From Desulfobacteraceae bacterium (GTDB taxonomy: Bacteria; Desulfobacterota; Desulfobacteria; Desulfobacterales; Desulfobacteraceae): a stretch of DNA of 64,000 nucleotides. Shown here in pieces: positions 34,346-43,046 of the stretch; within the stretch, counting starts at the first letter, position 1; each line of letters opens with the position of its first letter. Below the pieces are notes generated by a model, which was given only the letters and a program-made list of their open reading frames with translations, was not told where the DNA came from and did no database searches. A program made the translations under genes and the position numbers. The DNA is taken from the NCBI GenBank assembly GCA_024225635.1, contig JAAEMK010000103.1, positions 1 to 64,000 of the forward strand, read 5' to 3'.

Positions 34346-35023
34346 ATGAAAATTTTAGTTGTCGAAGATGACAAGGGTGCGTTGCGTTTCATCAAAAAAG
34401 GATTGACCGAGTCCGGCTACACCATTGATGCCGTTCTCAACGGGGAGGACGGCCTGTTCCTTGCCGTGAACCAACCCTATGACCTGATCGTTCTGGATGT
34501 CATGCTGCCTGGGATGAGCGGGTTTGAGATCATCTCGGAACTCAGGAAGGCGGGCAAGGACACCCCGGTGGTTTTTCTGACGGCCAGGGACGCCCCGGAT
34601 GATATTGTCCACGGACTCAATCTCGGGGCGGATGACTACCTTGTCAAGCCCTTTGCCTTTGCCGAACTCCTTGCCAGGATCAAGGCGGTGTTGAGAAGGG
34701 GCGGGAAGGAAAAGCGGTTCGAACGGCTCACTGTGGGGGGCCTCTCCCTGGATCTGGTGGCACGGACGGCCCGGCGGGACGAAAAGCGCATCGAGCTTTC
34801 GGGCAAGGAGTTCCTGCTGCTGGAATACCTGATGAGAAATTCAGGCCATGTGCTTACCCGGACCATGATCCTTGAAAAGGTGTGGGGATATAATTTCGAC
34901 ACCTCCAGCAACATCATCGATGTTCATATCAACCGTCTGCGGGGAAAAATTGACAAGCAGTTCAAGAGCAGGCTCATACATACCATCAAGGGTGTCGGTT
35001 ATGTCCTTAAAGAAGAAGATTAG
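34346..35023 (+). CDS. OmpR-family response regulator
   Basis: A 225-residue two-component regulator. The receiver domain (residues 1-118) has acidic residues VVEDD, the phospho-acceptor Asp in LIVLDVMLPGMSG (~51), Thr in VFLTARD and Lys in DYLVKPF. The C-terminal winged helix (130-225) has ELSGKEFLLLEYLM and FDTSSNIIDVHINRLR. It overlaps its kinase gene by 23 bases. It follows the glycosyltransferase operon and could regulate envelope modification or metal stress; the CusR/QseB-like class does not specify which. Confidence 0.93.
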   Translation: MKILVVEDDKGALRFIKKGLTESGYTIDAVLNGEDGLFLAVNQPYDLIVLDVMLPGMSGFEIISELRKAGKDTPVVFLTARDAPDDIVHGLNLGADDYLVKPFAFAELLARIKAVLRRGGKEKRFERLTVGGLSLDLVARTARRDEKRIELSGKEFLLLEYLMRNSGHVLTRTMILEKVWGYNFDTSSNIIDVHINRLRGKIDKQFKSRLIHTIKGVGYVLKEED

Positions 35024-36506
35024 TCTTTTCCAGCGGTTTGATGTCAAGATAACCGTGCTCTACTCCTCCATTTTTTTTCTCCTGGCCCTCCTCCAGAGTT
35101 CGTTTCTTTATTACAGGCTTGAGCACAATTTTTTGAAGCAGGTGGGAAACATGCTCGCGGACGAGGCCGATGAGCTGATCGATGAGATCCACGATGAATA
35201 TATGTTAAACCAGGCCGGTAATAAGATTTCGGATGAGGCCGATGGGCGGATAGATAAGATTTACGATGAGCCTTTGACCGGCAACGGTCTTCTGGACGGT
35301 TGCCTGCTTTTTGACCAGGACACGAGCAAACGAAATTATTTCCCCATTTACTTCAGGGTGGCGTCCCCCCGGGGGGAGAAGATCTACCAGTCGAAGAATT
35401 CTCTCCACATCGCCTTTCCGGCCTGGGAAGAGCGGCCCGACTTTGATTCCTCCAGGATGAAAGTCCAGGGCAGCCTCCTTATCCGTGAAGAACACCTTTA
35501 TCTTCCGGCCCTGGAAAGAAAGATCCTTGTCCAGATCTGTACCAATTCTCGCAGGATCGATAAGCTTACCTCCAATTTCCTGGAAAATATTTATATCGCC
35601 ATCCCCATCCTCATGCTCCTATGCATCGGCGGAGGGGTGCTTGTCTCGAGAAAGCCGAGAAAGACGATCCGAAACATCACCCGGGTCACCCGGAATATCA
35701 CCTCCCGGAATCTCAGGGAACGGCTCCATGTCCCGGAGGTTCAGGACGAGATCAGTGATCTGACCGTGACCATCAATTCCATGATGGACCGGCTGGAAAC
35801 ATCGTTTCACGAGATCAAGCAGTTCACCTCCGACGTCTCCCACGAGCTTCGCAATCCCCTGTTCGCGCTCAAGGGGGAGATTGAGGTGGCCCTGTCCCAG
35901 AAACGGAATGAGTACGAATACCGGGAATCCATGCAGGTCTGCCTCGAACGGATCAATGTCCTGATAAAAATGGTCAACGACCTGTTCCTGATCACCCGGT
36001 TTGACTCAAACAAGGTGGCTTTGGAGTTCGAGTATGTCAACCTCTGGGACATTGCCAGGGATATGTATGAATTCTTCCTGCCCATGGCCCAGGAGAAAAA
36101 GATCGATTTTTCCATGGGCGAGTGTGAGGAGATCGTGATCCGGGCGGACAGGGTCAAGCTGTTCCAGGTGTTCAACAACCTTTTGGACAATGCCGTCAAA
36201 TTCACCCCTGAAAACGGCGCCATCCGCATTGCCTTGGGCCGAAGCAGGGACGATGGGGTGGAATTGTCCGTTTGCGACACCGGTGTCGGGATTCCCAAGG
36301 ATCGGCTGGGCAAGATCTTTGACCGCTTTTATCAGGTGGACCCGGCCAGGTCCTGGACCGAATCGGGTTCAGGGCTGGGACTCCATATCTGCAAGAAAAT
36401 CGTCGAAGCCCACGGCGGCAGGATCGTGGCTGAGCAAAACCAGGACCAGGGCGCCTGTTTCCGGGTCTATCTTCCTGCAACAGATGAAGATGTGGAACGT
36501 CCATAA
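35001..36506 (+). CDS. Membrane sensor histidine kinase (CusS-like layout)
   Basis: A 501-residue kinase. The first helix is at about residues 15-35, the extracytoplasmic sensor region at 36-190, the second helix (AIPILMLLCIGGGVLVS) near 196-213, then HAMP (RITRNI..LRERL), HisKA with the phospho-His in DVSHELRNPLFAL, and HATPase motifs DNAVKFTPEN, VCDTGVGIP and SGSGLGLHICKKI. The ATG at 35001 lies inside the regulator gene. The sensor region contains a direct internal duplication (ADEADELIDEIHDE and SDEADGRIDKIYDE, 24 codons apart). The ligand is unknown. Confidence 0.92.
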   Translation: MSLKKKISLFQRFDVKITVLYSSIFFLLALLQSSFLYYRLEHNFLKQVGNMLADEADELIDEIHDEYMLNQAGNKISDEADGRIDKIYDEPLTGNGLLDGCLLFDQDTSKRNYFPIYFRVASPRGEKIYQSKNSLHIAFPAWEERPDFDSSRMKVQGSLLIREEHLYLPALERKILVQICTNSRRIDKLTSNFLENIYIAIPILMLLCIGGGVLVSRKPRKTIRNITRVTRNITSRNLRERLHVPEVQDEISDLTVTINSMMDRLETSFHEIKQFTSDVSHELRNPLFALKGEIEVALSQKRNEYEYRESMQVCLERINVLIKMVNDLFLITRFDSNKVALEFEYVNLWDIARDMYEFFLPMAQEKKIDFSMGECEEIVIRADRVKLFQVFNNLLDNAVKFTPENGAIRIALGRSRDDGVELSVCDTGVGIPKDRLGKIFDRFYQVDPARSWTESGSGLGLHICKKIVEAHGGRIVAEQNQDQGACFRVYLPATDEDVERP

Positions 36507-37026
36507 AATAAAGAACCTTTTTTTCTGTGGGACCTTGAAGGGTGATTTCTCAAAAGGTTTTCTTGACAACCTTATCTCTATAAATATAATGGCCCGGTAG
36601 ATTAACCTTACACGCTGGCGCCAAGCGCCGGAAAAGGAGTTTTTTTGTTCAGGAAATTCATGGAGATTGTGTCAATCGTTGCGGGCCGAAAACGGATGGA
36701 ACGATTGATGTATCGATAACGGTGGTTCAACCGGACCCCCGCCCATAGAATAATCGATATTCTAAAATATGGCATGGCGGACAGGATTGCCGAACTTCTG
36801 CGGTCCCTGACACCATGCATGAGAAGGTGAGCGCCTTAAGGCTCCTCACCCATTGTTCCATTCCCATACCAGAGCTGTACCTTCCGGTCCCGCAGCGATA
36901 TCCCACTTCACAAAACAAGCGTTTTTAGTATATTTGCAGGAGATTACACCCATCCCGATGGATGGGATGTTGTTCTTCCTGAAATTATTTTTGTTACGGA
37001 AGGAAAACCCCTGGAGGGGAAACACC
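36507..37026. other. 520-base intergenic stretch without a convincing gene
   Basis: Short frames here lack ribosome sites and protein-like composition. A small GGCGC-CAA-GCGCC hairpin lies near 36612-36624, followed by AAAAGGAG and seven T, and may terminate the kinase transcript. The rest presumably holds the rsgA promoter; no clear boxes were identified. Confidence 0.5.
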
Positions 37027-38154
37027 ATGGATATCATTATTCGAAAGAGCATTAAAGAAGACCCGAGCCCTTTAAAAAAACTTAGCGGCATGGGATTTGA
37101 TGAAAAATATGAAAGCAGCTTGCCCCCGGAGCTTGTCAGGGAACAAACGATTGCCCGGGTCACCGGGGTGAGAAAGAATCTTTTTCTTGTCAATGACGGG
37201 CATGAAGAGCGATCGGCCGCCATCGTGGGAAAATTTCACCATCAGGCGCCCGGTACTCTTCTTTTCCCGGCCACCGGGGACTGGGTGGTGCTGGACAACG
37301 GCAGAATCGCTTATGTCCTGCCCCGGAAGAACGCCCTGTCCCGGGGCGCCTCCGGACGGCAGGGGAAGAAAGATAGCACCGCCGTGGAAAACCAGGTGAT
37401 CGCCGCCAACCTGGATTGGGTTTTTATCGTTTGCGGCCTGGACCGTGACTTCAACATCCGGCGCATCGAGAGATACCTTACTTTGGTGTATAACTGCGGA
37501 TGCACGCCGGTGGTGATCCTGACCAAATCGGATCTTCATGATTCTCCGGAGCCGTTTGTCCGGCAGGTGGAGGCCGTCTCCTTTGGCGTGCCCGTTCATC
37601 CGGTTTCGGCCGTTGAAAGAACGGGAATCCAAGCCCTGGCCGCTTATCTTGCCCCGGGAAAAACCGTGGCGCTCCTGGGCTCTTCCGGGGCGGGTAAATC
37701 CACCCTGGTCAATTTTTTTGCCGGAAAAGAGATTCAAGCCACCCGGGAGGTAAGCCAACATGTGGGCAAGGGGGTTCATACCACCACCACCCGGGATTTG
37801 ATTCGTCTTCCCGGGGGCAGGCTTTTAATCGATAACCCCGGCATTCGTGAGATTGCTTTCTGGGATGTGGGCGGAACGGCTGGAAGCGCTTTCCCGGAGA
37901 TCGACGCCTGGGCCGGGAGCTGCCGGTTCTCCGATTGTACCCATACGGGGGAACCCGGGTGCCGGGTCAGGCAAGCCTGCCTGAACGGAGAATTAGAGCA
38001 GGAACGGCTGGACAGCTACCTGAAGCAGATGCGGGAACTGGATTATCTGGCCCAGCGTAAACATAAAAGTGCCGACCGGGTGGAAAAGGAGCGCTGGAAG
38101 TCGGTGTCCAGGAAGCAGAAACAGATGAAGAAATACGGTAAACCGGGCAGGTAA
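37027..38154 (+). CDS. rsgA: Ribosome small-subunit biogenesis GTPase RsgA
   Basis: A 375-residue circularly permuted GTPase that checks 30S maturation. An N-terminal OB fold (residues ~40-115) is followed by the G domain in order G4-G5-G1-G3: ILTKSD, SAVERTG, LLGSSGAGKST, DNPGIRE. The zinc-binding C-terminus is CRFSDCTHTGEPGC. The ATG at 37027 is preceded by GGAGGGG; a longer upstream frame is not supported. The N-terminus is longer than in E. coli RsgA by about 25 residues. It is monocistronic. Confidence 0.95.
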   Translation: MDIIIRKSIKEDPSPLKKLSGMGFDEKYESSLPPELVREQTIARVTGVRKNLFLVNDGHEERSAAIVGKFHHQAPGTLLFPATGDWVVLDNGRIAYVLPRKNALSRGASGRQGKKDSTAVENQVIAANLDWVFIVCGLDRDFNIRRIERYLTLVYNCGCTPVVILTKSDLHDSPEPFVRQVEAVSFGVPVHPVSAVERTGIQALAAYLAPGKTVALLGSSGAGKSTLVNFFAGKEIQATREVSQHVGKGVHTTTTRDLIRLPGGRLLIDNPGIREIAFWDVGGTAGSAFPEIDAWAGSCRFSDCTHTGEPGCRVRQACLNGELEQERLDSYLKQMRELDYLAQRKHKSADRVEKERWKSVSRKQKQMKKYGKPGR

Positions 38155-38237
38155 ATCAAAAATTACCCAAAGCCCCTCTTTTGGAATATCGATCCCCTGC
38201 TGAGCTGGTGTGGGGGATCGGAAAAAAGACAATAAAA

Positions 38238-38267
38238 AAGGGTCTTGGAATTTCTTCCAAGACCCTT
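38238..38267 (-). terminator. Terminator of tRNA-Glu copy 1
   Basis: AAGGGTCTTGGAA-TTTC-TTCCAAGACCCTT, followed on the minus strand by six T. An identical copy serves the second tRNA-Glu gene. Confidence 0.85.
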
Positions 38268-38278
38268 GATAGCTTAAG

Positions 38279-38353
38279 TGGTGATCCCACCGGGAATCGA
38301 ACCCGAGTTTCCGGCGTGAGAGGCCGGCGTCCTAACCGCTAGACGATGGGACC
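38279..38353 (-). tRNA. tRNA-Glu (CTC), copy 1
   Basis: On the minus strand GGTCCCA pairs with TGGGATC (acceptor), the T-arm GGTTCGATTCC is present and CCA is encoded. The anticodon loop CTCTCAC gives anticodon CTC, reading GAG. It is identical to the copy at 40235-40309. Confidence 0.95.
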
Positions 38354-38404
38354 ACTTGTTGAAAACCAATACTGTTTACCCCAAAAATAATCTCTTGTCA
38401 ACAA

Positions 38405-39526
38405 TTAGGATTCATCCGGGTCCGTTTTATGCACTTTTTTTTCATCCAACATACAGCGGAGGCCCGTGCCGTCCATCAGCGGCTCAAAGCATCTGTTGCA
38501 GGCGAGGCAGCTTGCTTTTTCGGCGGGGTCCTTTTTCCAGCGCCGGATCAGGTCCGGCTGACGGACCAGGGGGCGGCTGAGGCTGACGGCGTCGCAGACC
38601 CCATCCGTCACCAGCCGGTGGGCCGTGGCAAAGGAGCGGATGCCGCCCACGAGGATCACCGGAACCGAGATCGTTTTTTTGAGACGGACCGATGCCTCAT
38701 CATACCAGGCTTCCGGGCTTTTTTTACCCATCCTGGCCGGGGAGAAGCGGGCCTTGGGATCGGATGTGCCGCCGGAGAGTTCAATGCCGTCGATGCCATG
38801 GGCCTCCAGCATGGCGCAGACCATGAGCATCTCATCCACGGTAAATCCCGTTTCAAGGAAGTCGTCCGAGTTGATTTTGGCGATGACCGGATAGTCCCGG
38901 CCCACCTTTTTCCGGATTGCCTTGAGCACCTCCAGCAGCATGCGGGCGCGGTTTTCCAGGGGGCCTCCGTAGGCATCGTTCTTTTTGTTGTAGAAGGGGG
39001 AGAGAAATTCCCCCAGCAGGTAGCCGTGGGCGGCATGGATCTGAACGCCGTCAAAGCCTGCCGCTTTGGCCCGAAGGGCGGCGTCGGCATAGGAAACCAC
39101 CGTCTCCAGGATTTCGCGTTTCGTCATGGCCCGTGGATGGGTACCATTGTCCACAGCATAATCTGAAGGACCAAGGGGCTCCATGCCCGAAAGTTCCGGA
39201 ATCGCCCAGATCCCCTGATGGGCCAGCTGGGCCATGATCTTTCCTCCGGCCGTGTGCACGGCCCGGGTCATCTCTTCCAGGCCGGGAAGCAGGCGGTCGT
39301 CGTGGAGGCCCAGCTGTCCCGGGCCGCCCCAGCCCCTTTTTTCCACATTGGCATGGCCGCTGATGATGAGACCCACGTCTCCCCGGGCAAGGGCCACGAA
39401 GGTGTTGATGAGGCTGGGGGTGACACCCCCGTCTTTGTCGGCCATGGCTTCGCAGGTGGCCGAACGGACAAACCGGTTCTTCAGTTCCAGGGTTCCGATG
39501 GTGGTGGTTTCAAACAACGAATTCAT
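38405..39526 (-). CDS. NADH:flavin oxidoreductase / Old Yellow Enzyme family protein
   Basis: A 373-residue FMN-dependent TIM-barrel oxidoreductase. NRFVRSATCEAMAD near residue 17 and QLAHQG near 101 contact FMN; IHAAHGYLLGEFLSPFYN (about 165-182) is the family active-site block; VGGIRS and a Cys-rich tail CLACNRCFEPL (similar to the iron-sulfur ligands of 2,4-dienoyl-CoA reductases) follow. It is shorter than the FAD/NAD-containing dienoyl-CoA reductases and has only the OYE part. Substrates may be enoates or enoyl-CoA. It lies alone between two identical tRNA-Glu genes. Confidence 0.9.
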   Translation of the reverse strand: MNSLFETTTIGTLELKNRFVRSATCEAMADKDGGVTPSLINTFVALARGDVGLIISGHANVEKRGWGGPGQLGLHDDRLLPGLEEMTRAVHTAGGKIMAQLAHQGIWAIPELSGMEPLGPSDYAVDNGTHPRAMTKREILETVVSYADAALRAKAAGFDGVQIHAAHGYLLGEFLSPFYNKKNDAYGGPLENRARMLLEVLKAIRKKVGRDYPVIAKINSDDFLETGFTVDEMLMVCAMLEAHGIDGIELSGGTSDPKARFSPARMGKKSPEAWYDEASVRLKKTISVPVILVGGIRSFATAHRLVTDGVCDAVSLSRPLVRQPDLIRRWKKDPAEKASCLACNRCFEPLMDGTGLRCMLDEKKVHKTDPDES

Positions 39527-40192
39527 TATTTTTGTTCCTTAAGTTTTTTCAGTACCGCAAGTGTCTCTTCAGGTTCCGTGCGGCAAGACTTAAATTGTAA
39601 AACAACCATTCTGAAATTCCTTCAAAAAAAGAGCAGGCGTCTGTCGCCGAAAGAGGCGAGTGGGCATACTCTGTTTGCCGGGCCAATGGTGACACCGGCT
39701 TTGGCGGGAGCAACTGCTCTTAAAAAATGCCAGGGTTCATAAGCGTCAGAAGGTGGTGTCAGGAGTTCCCTGGCCATCGAACCTTTTGTCTCGGATCATG
39801 TTGTTTCCCTCTGCTCGTGATTCTGGTTAATACTAAAACGCATGTTCTGGAAGGTCAAGGCAATTATTTTGAGGGGTTGACAAAAGCGTATAGTGGTCAT
39901 GCTCTTTCGTCGCATTTTATGGGACCCTGGGCCGGGACTCTTTAACGTCGGTAAATTTGGGTCAGATTTTTCGGATCAGGCGATAGCGTCATCCCATCGG
40001 AATGTAAAGGAGAGCATGGAATGAAAAGTGAAAAGAAAGAAACGGCGGTAAGAGCGGTGTTTCCCGCACCGGAATCATGCAGGGGGTGTCATAAAAATGT
40101 GACCGGAAAATAAAGAAGCCGTTTGGCAATCACGGTTTTGAACCCATTGCCCCGATTGTTGGAGAACATCCTGGGCAAAGCGGAAAATAAAA
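39527..40192. other. 665-base stretch without a supported gene
   Basis: No frame of credible length is present. A 30-codon ATG frame at 40021-40113 behind AAAGGAGAG encodes a peptide with one CRGCH (haem-c-like) motif; it may be a remnant or a chance frame. The stretch separates the oxidoreductase gene from the second tRNA-Glu terminator. Confidence 0.4.
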
Positions 40193-40223
40193 AAAGGGTC
40201 TTGGAATTTCTTCCAAGACCCTT
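40193..40223 (-). terminator. Terminator of tRNA-Glu copy 2
   Basis: The same hairpin as at 38238-38267, again followed on the minus strand by a T-run. Confidence 0.85.
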
Positions 40224-40234
40224 GATAGCTTAAG

Positions 40235-40309
40235 TGGTGATCCCACCGGGAATCGAACCCGAGTTTCCGGCGTGAGAGGCCGGCGTCCTAACCGCTAGAC
40301 GATGGGACC
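40235..40309 (-). tRNA. tRNA-Glu (CTC), copy 2
   Basis: Identical over the full length to the copy at 38279-38353, including flanking CTTAAG and the downstream terminator; anticodon CTC. Confidence 0.95.
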
Positions 40310-40354
40310 ACTTAATGAAAAGTGGGTACTATCTATCCCAAAACGAATATCCTG

Positions 40355-40576
40355 TCAACTATTATTTTCCGAAGGGGCGCTTTTTTTCCTGATTCCCTTC
40401 CGGAATCCGAACACGAGGTAGATGAGCCAGCCCACAAAGGGTACAAGGGCGGTGACGCCCCAGATGGCCTTGTTTTTGATTGAACCGAAGTCTTTTAGAA
40501 GCACATCGATGATGGCAAGCATGGTGAGGCCCCAGAAGATGACCCCCACACCGGCAATGACAACAAAAGTATCCAT
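40355..40576 (-). CDS. Small PLDc_N-type membrane protein
   Basis: A 73-residue protein with two membrane helices (VVIAGVGVIFWGLTMLAII and WGVTALVPFVGWLIYLVFG). The VPFVGWLIYLVFG pattern is typical of the phospholipase D N-terminal-like domain (PF13396), also found as small stand-alone proteins. It lies 12 bases after the lytic transglycosylase gene on the same strand. The function is unknown. Confidence 0.75.
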   Translation of the reverse strand: MDTFVVIAGVGVIFWGLTMLAIIDVLLKDFGSIKNKAIWGVTALVPFVGWLIYLVFGFRKGIRKKSAPSENNS

Positions 40577-40588
40577 GTCTGTTTGATC

Positions 40589-41482
40589 CTATCCTTTTAA
40601 TTGGTCGGATATCTTTAAAAGCGTATCCACATAGTAGTTGCTGTGATTGTACTTATAGAGAATCTTGTGGGCCTTCTGCCGTGTCACCGACGGTTCCCAG
40701 CCGAAATGTTTCAGATAGTTGGCGATGCTGTGGATGGCGTCGGCATGCTCAAAGAGGTTTACGCGGCCGTCGTCGTTGCCGTCCCTGGCAAGGGTGAGGG
40801 CATTGCTGGGCATGAACTGGCTGATGCCCATGGCGCCGGCGTAGGAACCGGTGATGGCGGCGACATCCAGGGCTTCCCGTTTTGAGAATTTCAGCAGCGC
40901 CTTGAGCTCCCTGTAGGCCCACTCGGATTTTGAGTCCGCCTTTTTCTCGAACTTCTCCCTGGTCAGTCTCCGGGAGTCGGAAATGGAGTCCCAGAGGGTG
41001 TTGCGTTCCTCCTTGTCCGCAAGGGCGGCCATGGTGGAGAGGGTGTTGATGACCGCCCTGTTGCCCACATAGGTTCCCAGCCGTGTCTCCACAAGGATGA
41101 TGGCGGTGATGATGGTCTTGTCCACCCCGTACTCCTTCTGGGCCTTGTCCAGGATGACCTTGTGCTTTTCCATGTAAGCCCGCGCATTTCTGATGGAGGG
41201 CTTTGACAGGAACTGGTCGTAGTCCAGGCTGGATTCATTATGGACAAAAAAGAGCGAGACCCCCTTGGCGTCAAAAAAAACCTTGGGGTTTTTAAAAATC
41301 TTTTTGATGGTATCTTCCTGGAACCCGTCGTTCACCAGCCGCTGGATCAGCCGGTTGAATTCCTGTTTCGGGGGTGGTGCATCCGTCTGTGCACTGCCCG
41401 GCAGGGCGAAAAAAACAAGGGACAGGAGGGTGACTATAAAAAGGAAGAATGAAGTATGAGCTTTGACAATGCGAGTTTTCAT
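40589..41482 (-). CDS. Periplasmic lytic murein transglycosylase, MltB-like
   Basis: A 297-residue exported enzyme that cleaves peptidoglycan to 1,6-anhydro-muropeptides. A signal peptide covers residues ~1-31 (ending PGSAQ). The SLT-like domain of the MltB family (PF13406) shows the catalytic Glu in VETRLGTYVGNRAV and GAMGISQFMPSN with DGNDDGRVNLFEHADAI. It lacks the lipobox of E. coli MltB and the C-terminal peptidoglycan-binding repeat. It forms a unit with the small membrane protein downstream. Confidence 0.9.
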   Translation of the reverse strand: MKTRIVKAHTSFFLFIVTLLSLVFFALPGSAQTDAPPPKQEFNRLIQRLVNDGFQEDTIKKIFKNPKVFFDAKGVSLFFVHNESSLDYDQFLSKPSIRNARAYMEKHKVILDKAQKEYGVDKTIITAIILVETRLGTYVGNRAVINTLSTMAALADKEERNTLWDSISDSRRLTREKFEKKADSKSEWAYRELKALLKFSKREALDVAAITGSYAGAMGISQFMPSNALTLARDGNDDGRVNLFEHADAIHSIANYLKHFGWEPSVTRQKAHKILYKYNHSNYYVDTLLKISDQLKG

Positions 41483-41666
41483 AAAAAATATATTCTCCTT
41501 TGGGCCGTTGATGGTCTTTGACGTTTTTTATAGCCTATTTTTTACTGGATTGCATTAAAAAAATTTGGCAGGGCGATCTCAAGCTTGATACTGTAAAAAC
41601 AACGTGTTATAAACGGTTTGGAAATTTAATGCCAACGATAGATCAATTAATGGTGTCATAACCGTC

Positions 41667-43028
41667 GTGAAAAAAAAGGAAAAATCGATATTCAGGTGCC
41701 AGACCTGCGGCTACCAGTGCCCCCAGTGGATGGGGAAGTGCCCGGATTGCGGGGGGTGGGACACCCTGGTTTCGGAGCGCCGGACGACCTCGCCCGGTGC
41801 CGCGGGTGCAGGGGGGTATTCTTTCACAAGGCCCGTGCCCATGGATTCCATCCAGTTTGAGGAGGAGCCCCGGACCCATACGGGAATCAAGGAGTTTGAC
41901 CGGGTGCTGGGGGGCGGGATCGTTCCCGGAACCCTGGTGCTCATCGGCGGTGATCCGGGCATCGGGAAATCCACCCTTATGCTCCAGGTGCTGGCGAATC
42001 TTTCGGCTGGGGGCAAGCGGACCCTCTACGTATCCGGAGAGGAGTCCATCCGTCAGCTGAAGATGCGGGGCAAACGCCTGGCGGCAGAACCCGACTCAAT
42101 GCTGGTGGCGGCGGAAACCGACCTTGACGCCATCCTGGCCATGGCGGAACAGGAGAAGCCCGATGCCATGGTGGTGGACTCGATCCAGACGGTTTACAAT
42201 CCCGATATCGCGTCGACCCCGGGCAGTGTGACCCAGATCCGGGAGGCCTCCATGCGATTGATGTCCATGGCCAAGAATACCGGCATTCCGTTGTTCCTGG
42301 TGGGCCACGTGACAAAGGTCGGGGCCATTGCAGGACCGAGGATCATGGAGCATATGGTGGATACGGTTCTCTATTTTGAAGGGGACCGAAGCCATGTGTT
42401 CAGGATACTGAGGGCCGTGAAGAACCGGTTCGGATCCACCAATGAGATCGGCGTGTTTGCGATGAAGGAGAAGGGCCTTGAAGAGGTGCCCAACCCCTCT
42501 GCCGTGTTTCTTTCCGAGCGGCCGGTGAACACGCCCGGGTCGGTGGTAACGGCCAGCATGGAAGGGACCCGGCCGATCCTGGTGGAGATCCAGGGGCTGG
42601 CCTCGAGTTCCGGTTTCGGGACGCCCCGGCGGACGGTCCTGGGGCTGGACCATAACCGGGTGGCCCTGATTGCCGCGGTGATGGAAAAGCGTCTTGGCAT
42701 GAATCTTTCGGGTCTTGATATTTTCATGAATGTAGCCGGCGGCGTCAAGGTGACCGAGCCCGCCGCCGATCTTGGCATCGCCATTGCCCTGGCCTCAAGC
42801 TTCCTGGACCGGCCCGTTCCTGAAGGGACAACCGTGTTAGGGGAGGTGGGGCTCACCGGTGAGATCCGTGCTGTAAGCCACGGGGAGCAGCGGATAAAGG
42901 AGGCGGTAAAGATGGGGTTTACCCGGTGTCTTGTGCCGGAAAATTCCCTTAAGCAGGTGCCTGAGACAAAAGGAATACAGATTCAGGGCGTCAGTTCTCT
43001 TAAACAGATCATGGCGCTGGTTTTTTAA
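41667..43028 (+). CDS. radA: DNA repair protein RadA
   Basis: A 453-residue RecA-like branch-migration ATPase. It has an N-terminal zinc finger (CQTCGYQCPQWMGKCPDC), Walker A GGDPGIGKST near residue 93, the KNRFG motif (VKNRFGSTNE), and a C-terminal Lon-protease-like domain with GEVGLTGEIRAV. The start at 41667 appears to be GTG; there is only a weak upstream ribosome site. It is followed by rlmE and yebC at short spacing, so the three may be co-transcribed. Confidence 0.95.
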   Translation: MKKKEKSIFRCQTCGYQCPQWMGKCPDCGGWDTLVSERRTTSPGAAGAGGYSFTRPVPMDSIQFEEEPRTHTGIKEFDRVLGGGIVPGTLVLIGGDPGIGKSTLMLQVLANLSAGGKRTLYVSGEESIRQLKMRGKRLAAEPDSMLVAAETDLDAILAMAEQEKPDAMVVDSIQTVYNPDIASTPGSVTQIREASMRLMSMAKNTGIPLFLVGHVTKVGAIAGPRIMEHMVDTVLYFEGDRSHVFRILRAVKNRFGSTNEIGVFAMKEKGLEEVPNPSAVFLSERPVNTPGSVVTASMEGTRPILVEIQGLASSSGFGTPRRTVLGLDHNRVALIAAVMEKRLGMNLSGLDIFMNVAGGVKVTEPAADLGIAIALASSFLDRPVPEGTTVLGEVGLTGEIRAVSHGEQRIKEAVKMGFTRCLVPENSLKQVPETKGIQIQGVSSLKQIMALVF

Positions 43029-43046
43029 CGCGGTTTGGGAAGGTAA

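Noticed and set aside
34872-35000. N-terminal extension of the histidine kinase from an ATG at 34872
   Set aside because: It would overlap the response regulator winged helix by 150 bases and adds non-conserved sequence; ATG 35001 fits the first membrane helix.
40021-40113. 30-codon frame with a CRGCH haem-c-like motif
   Set aside because: It is too short, has no signal peptide or conserved context, and a single CxxCH can arise by chance; mentioned only as part of the gene-less stretch.
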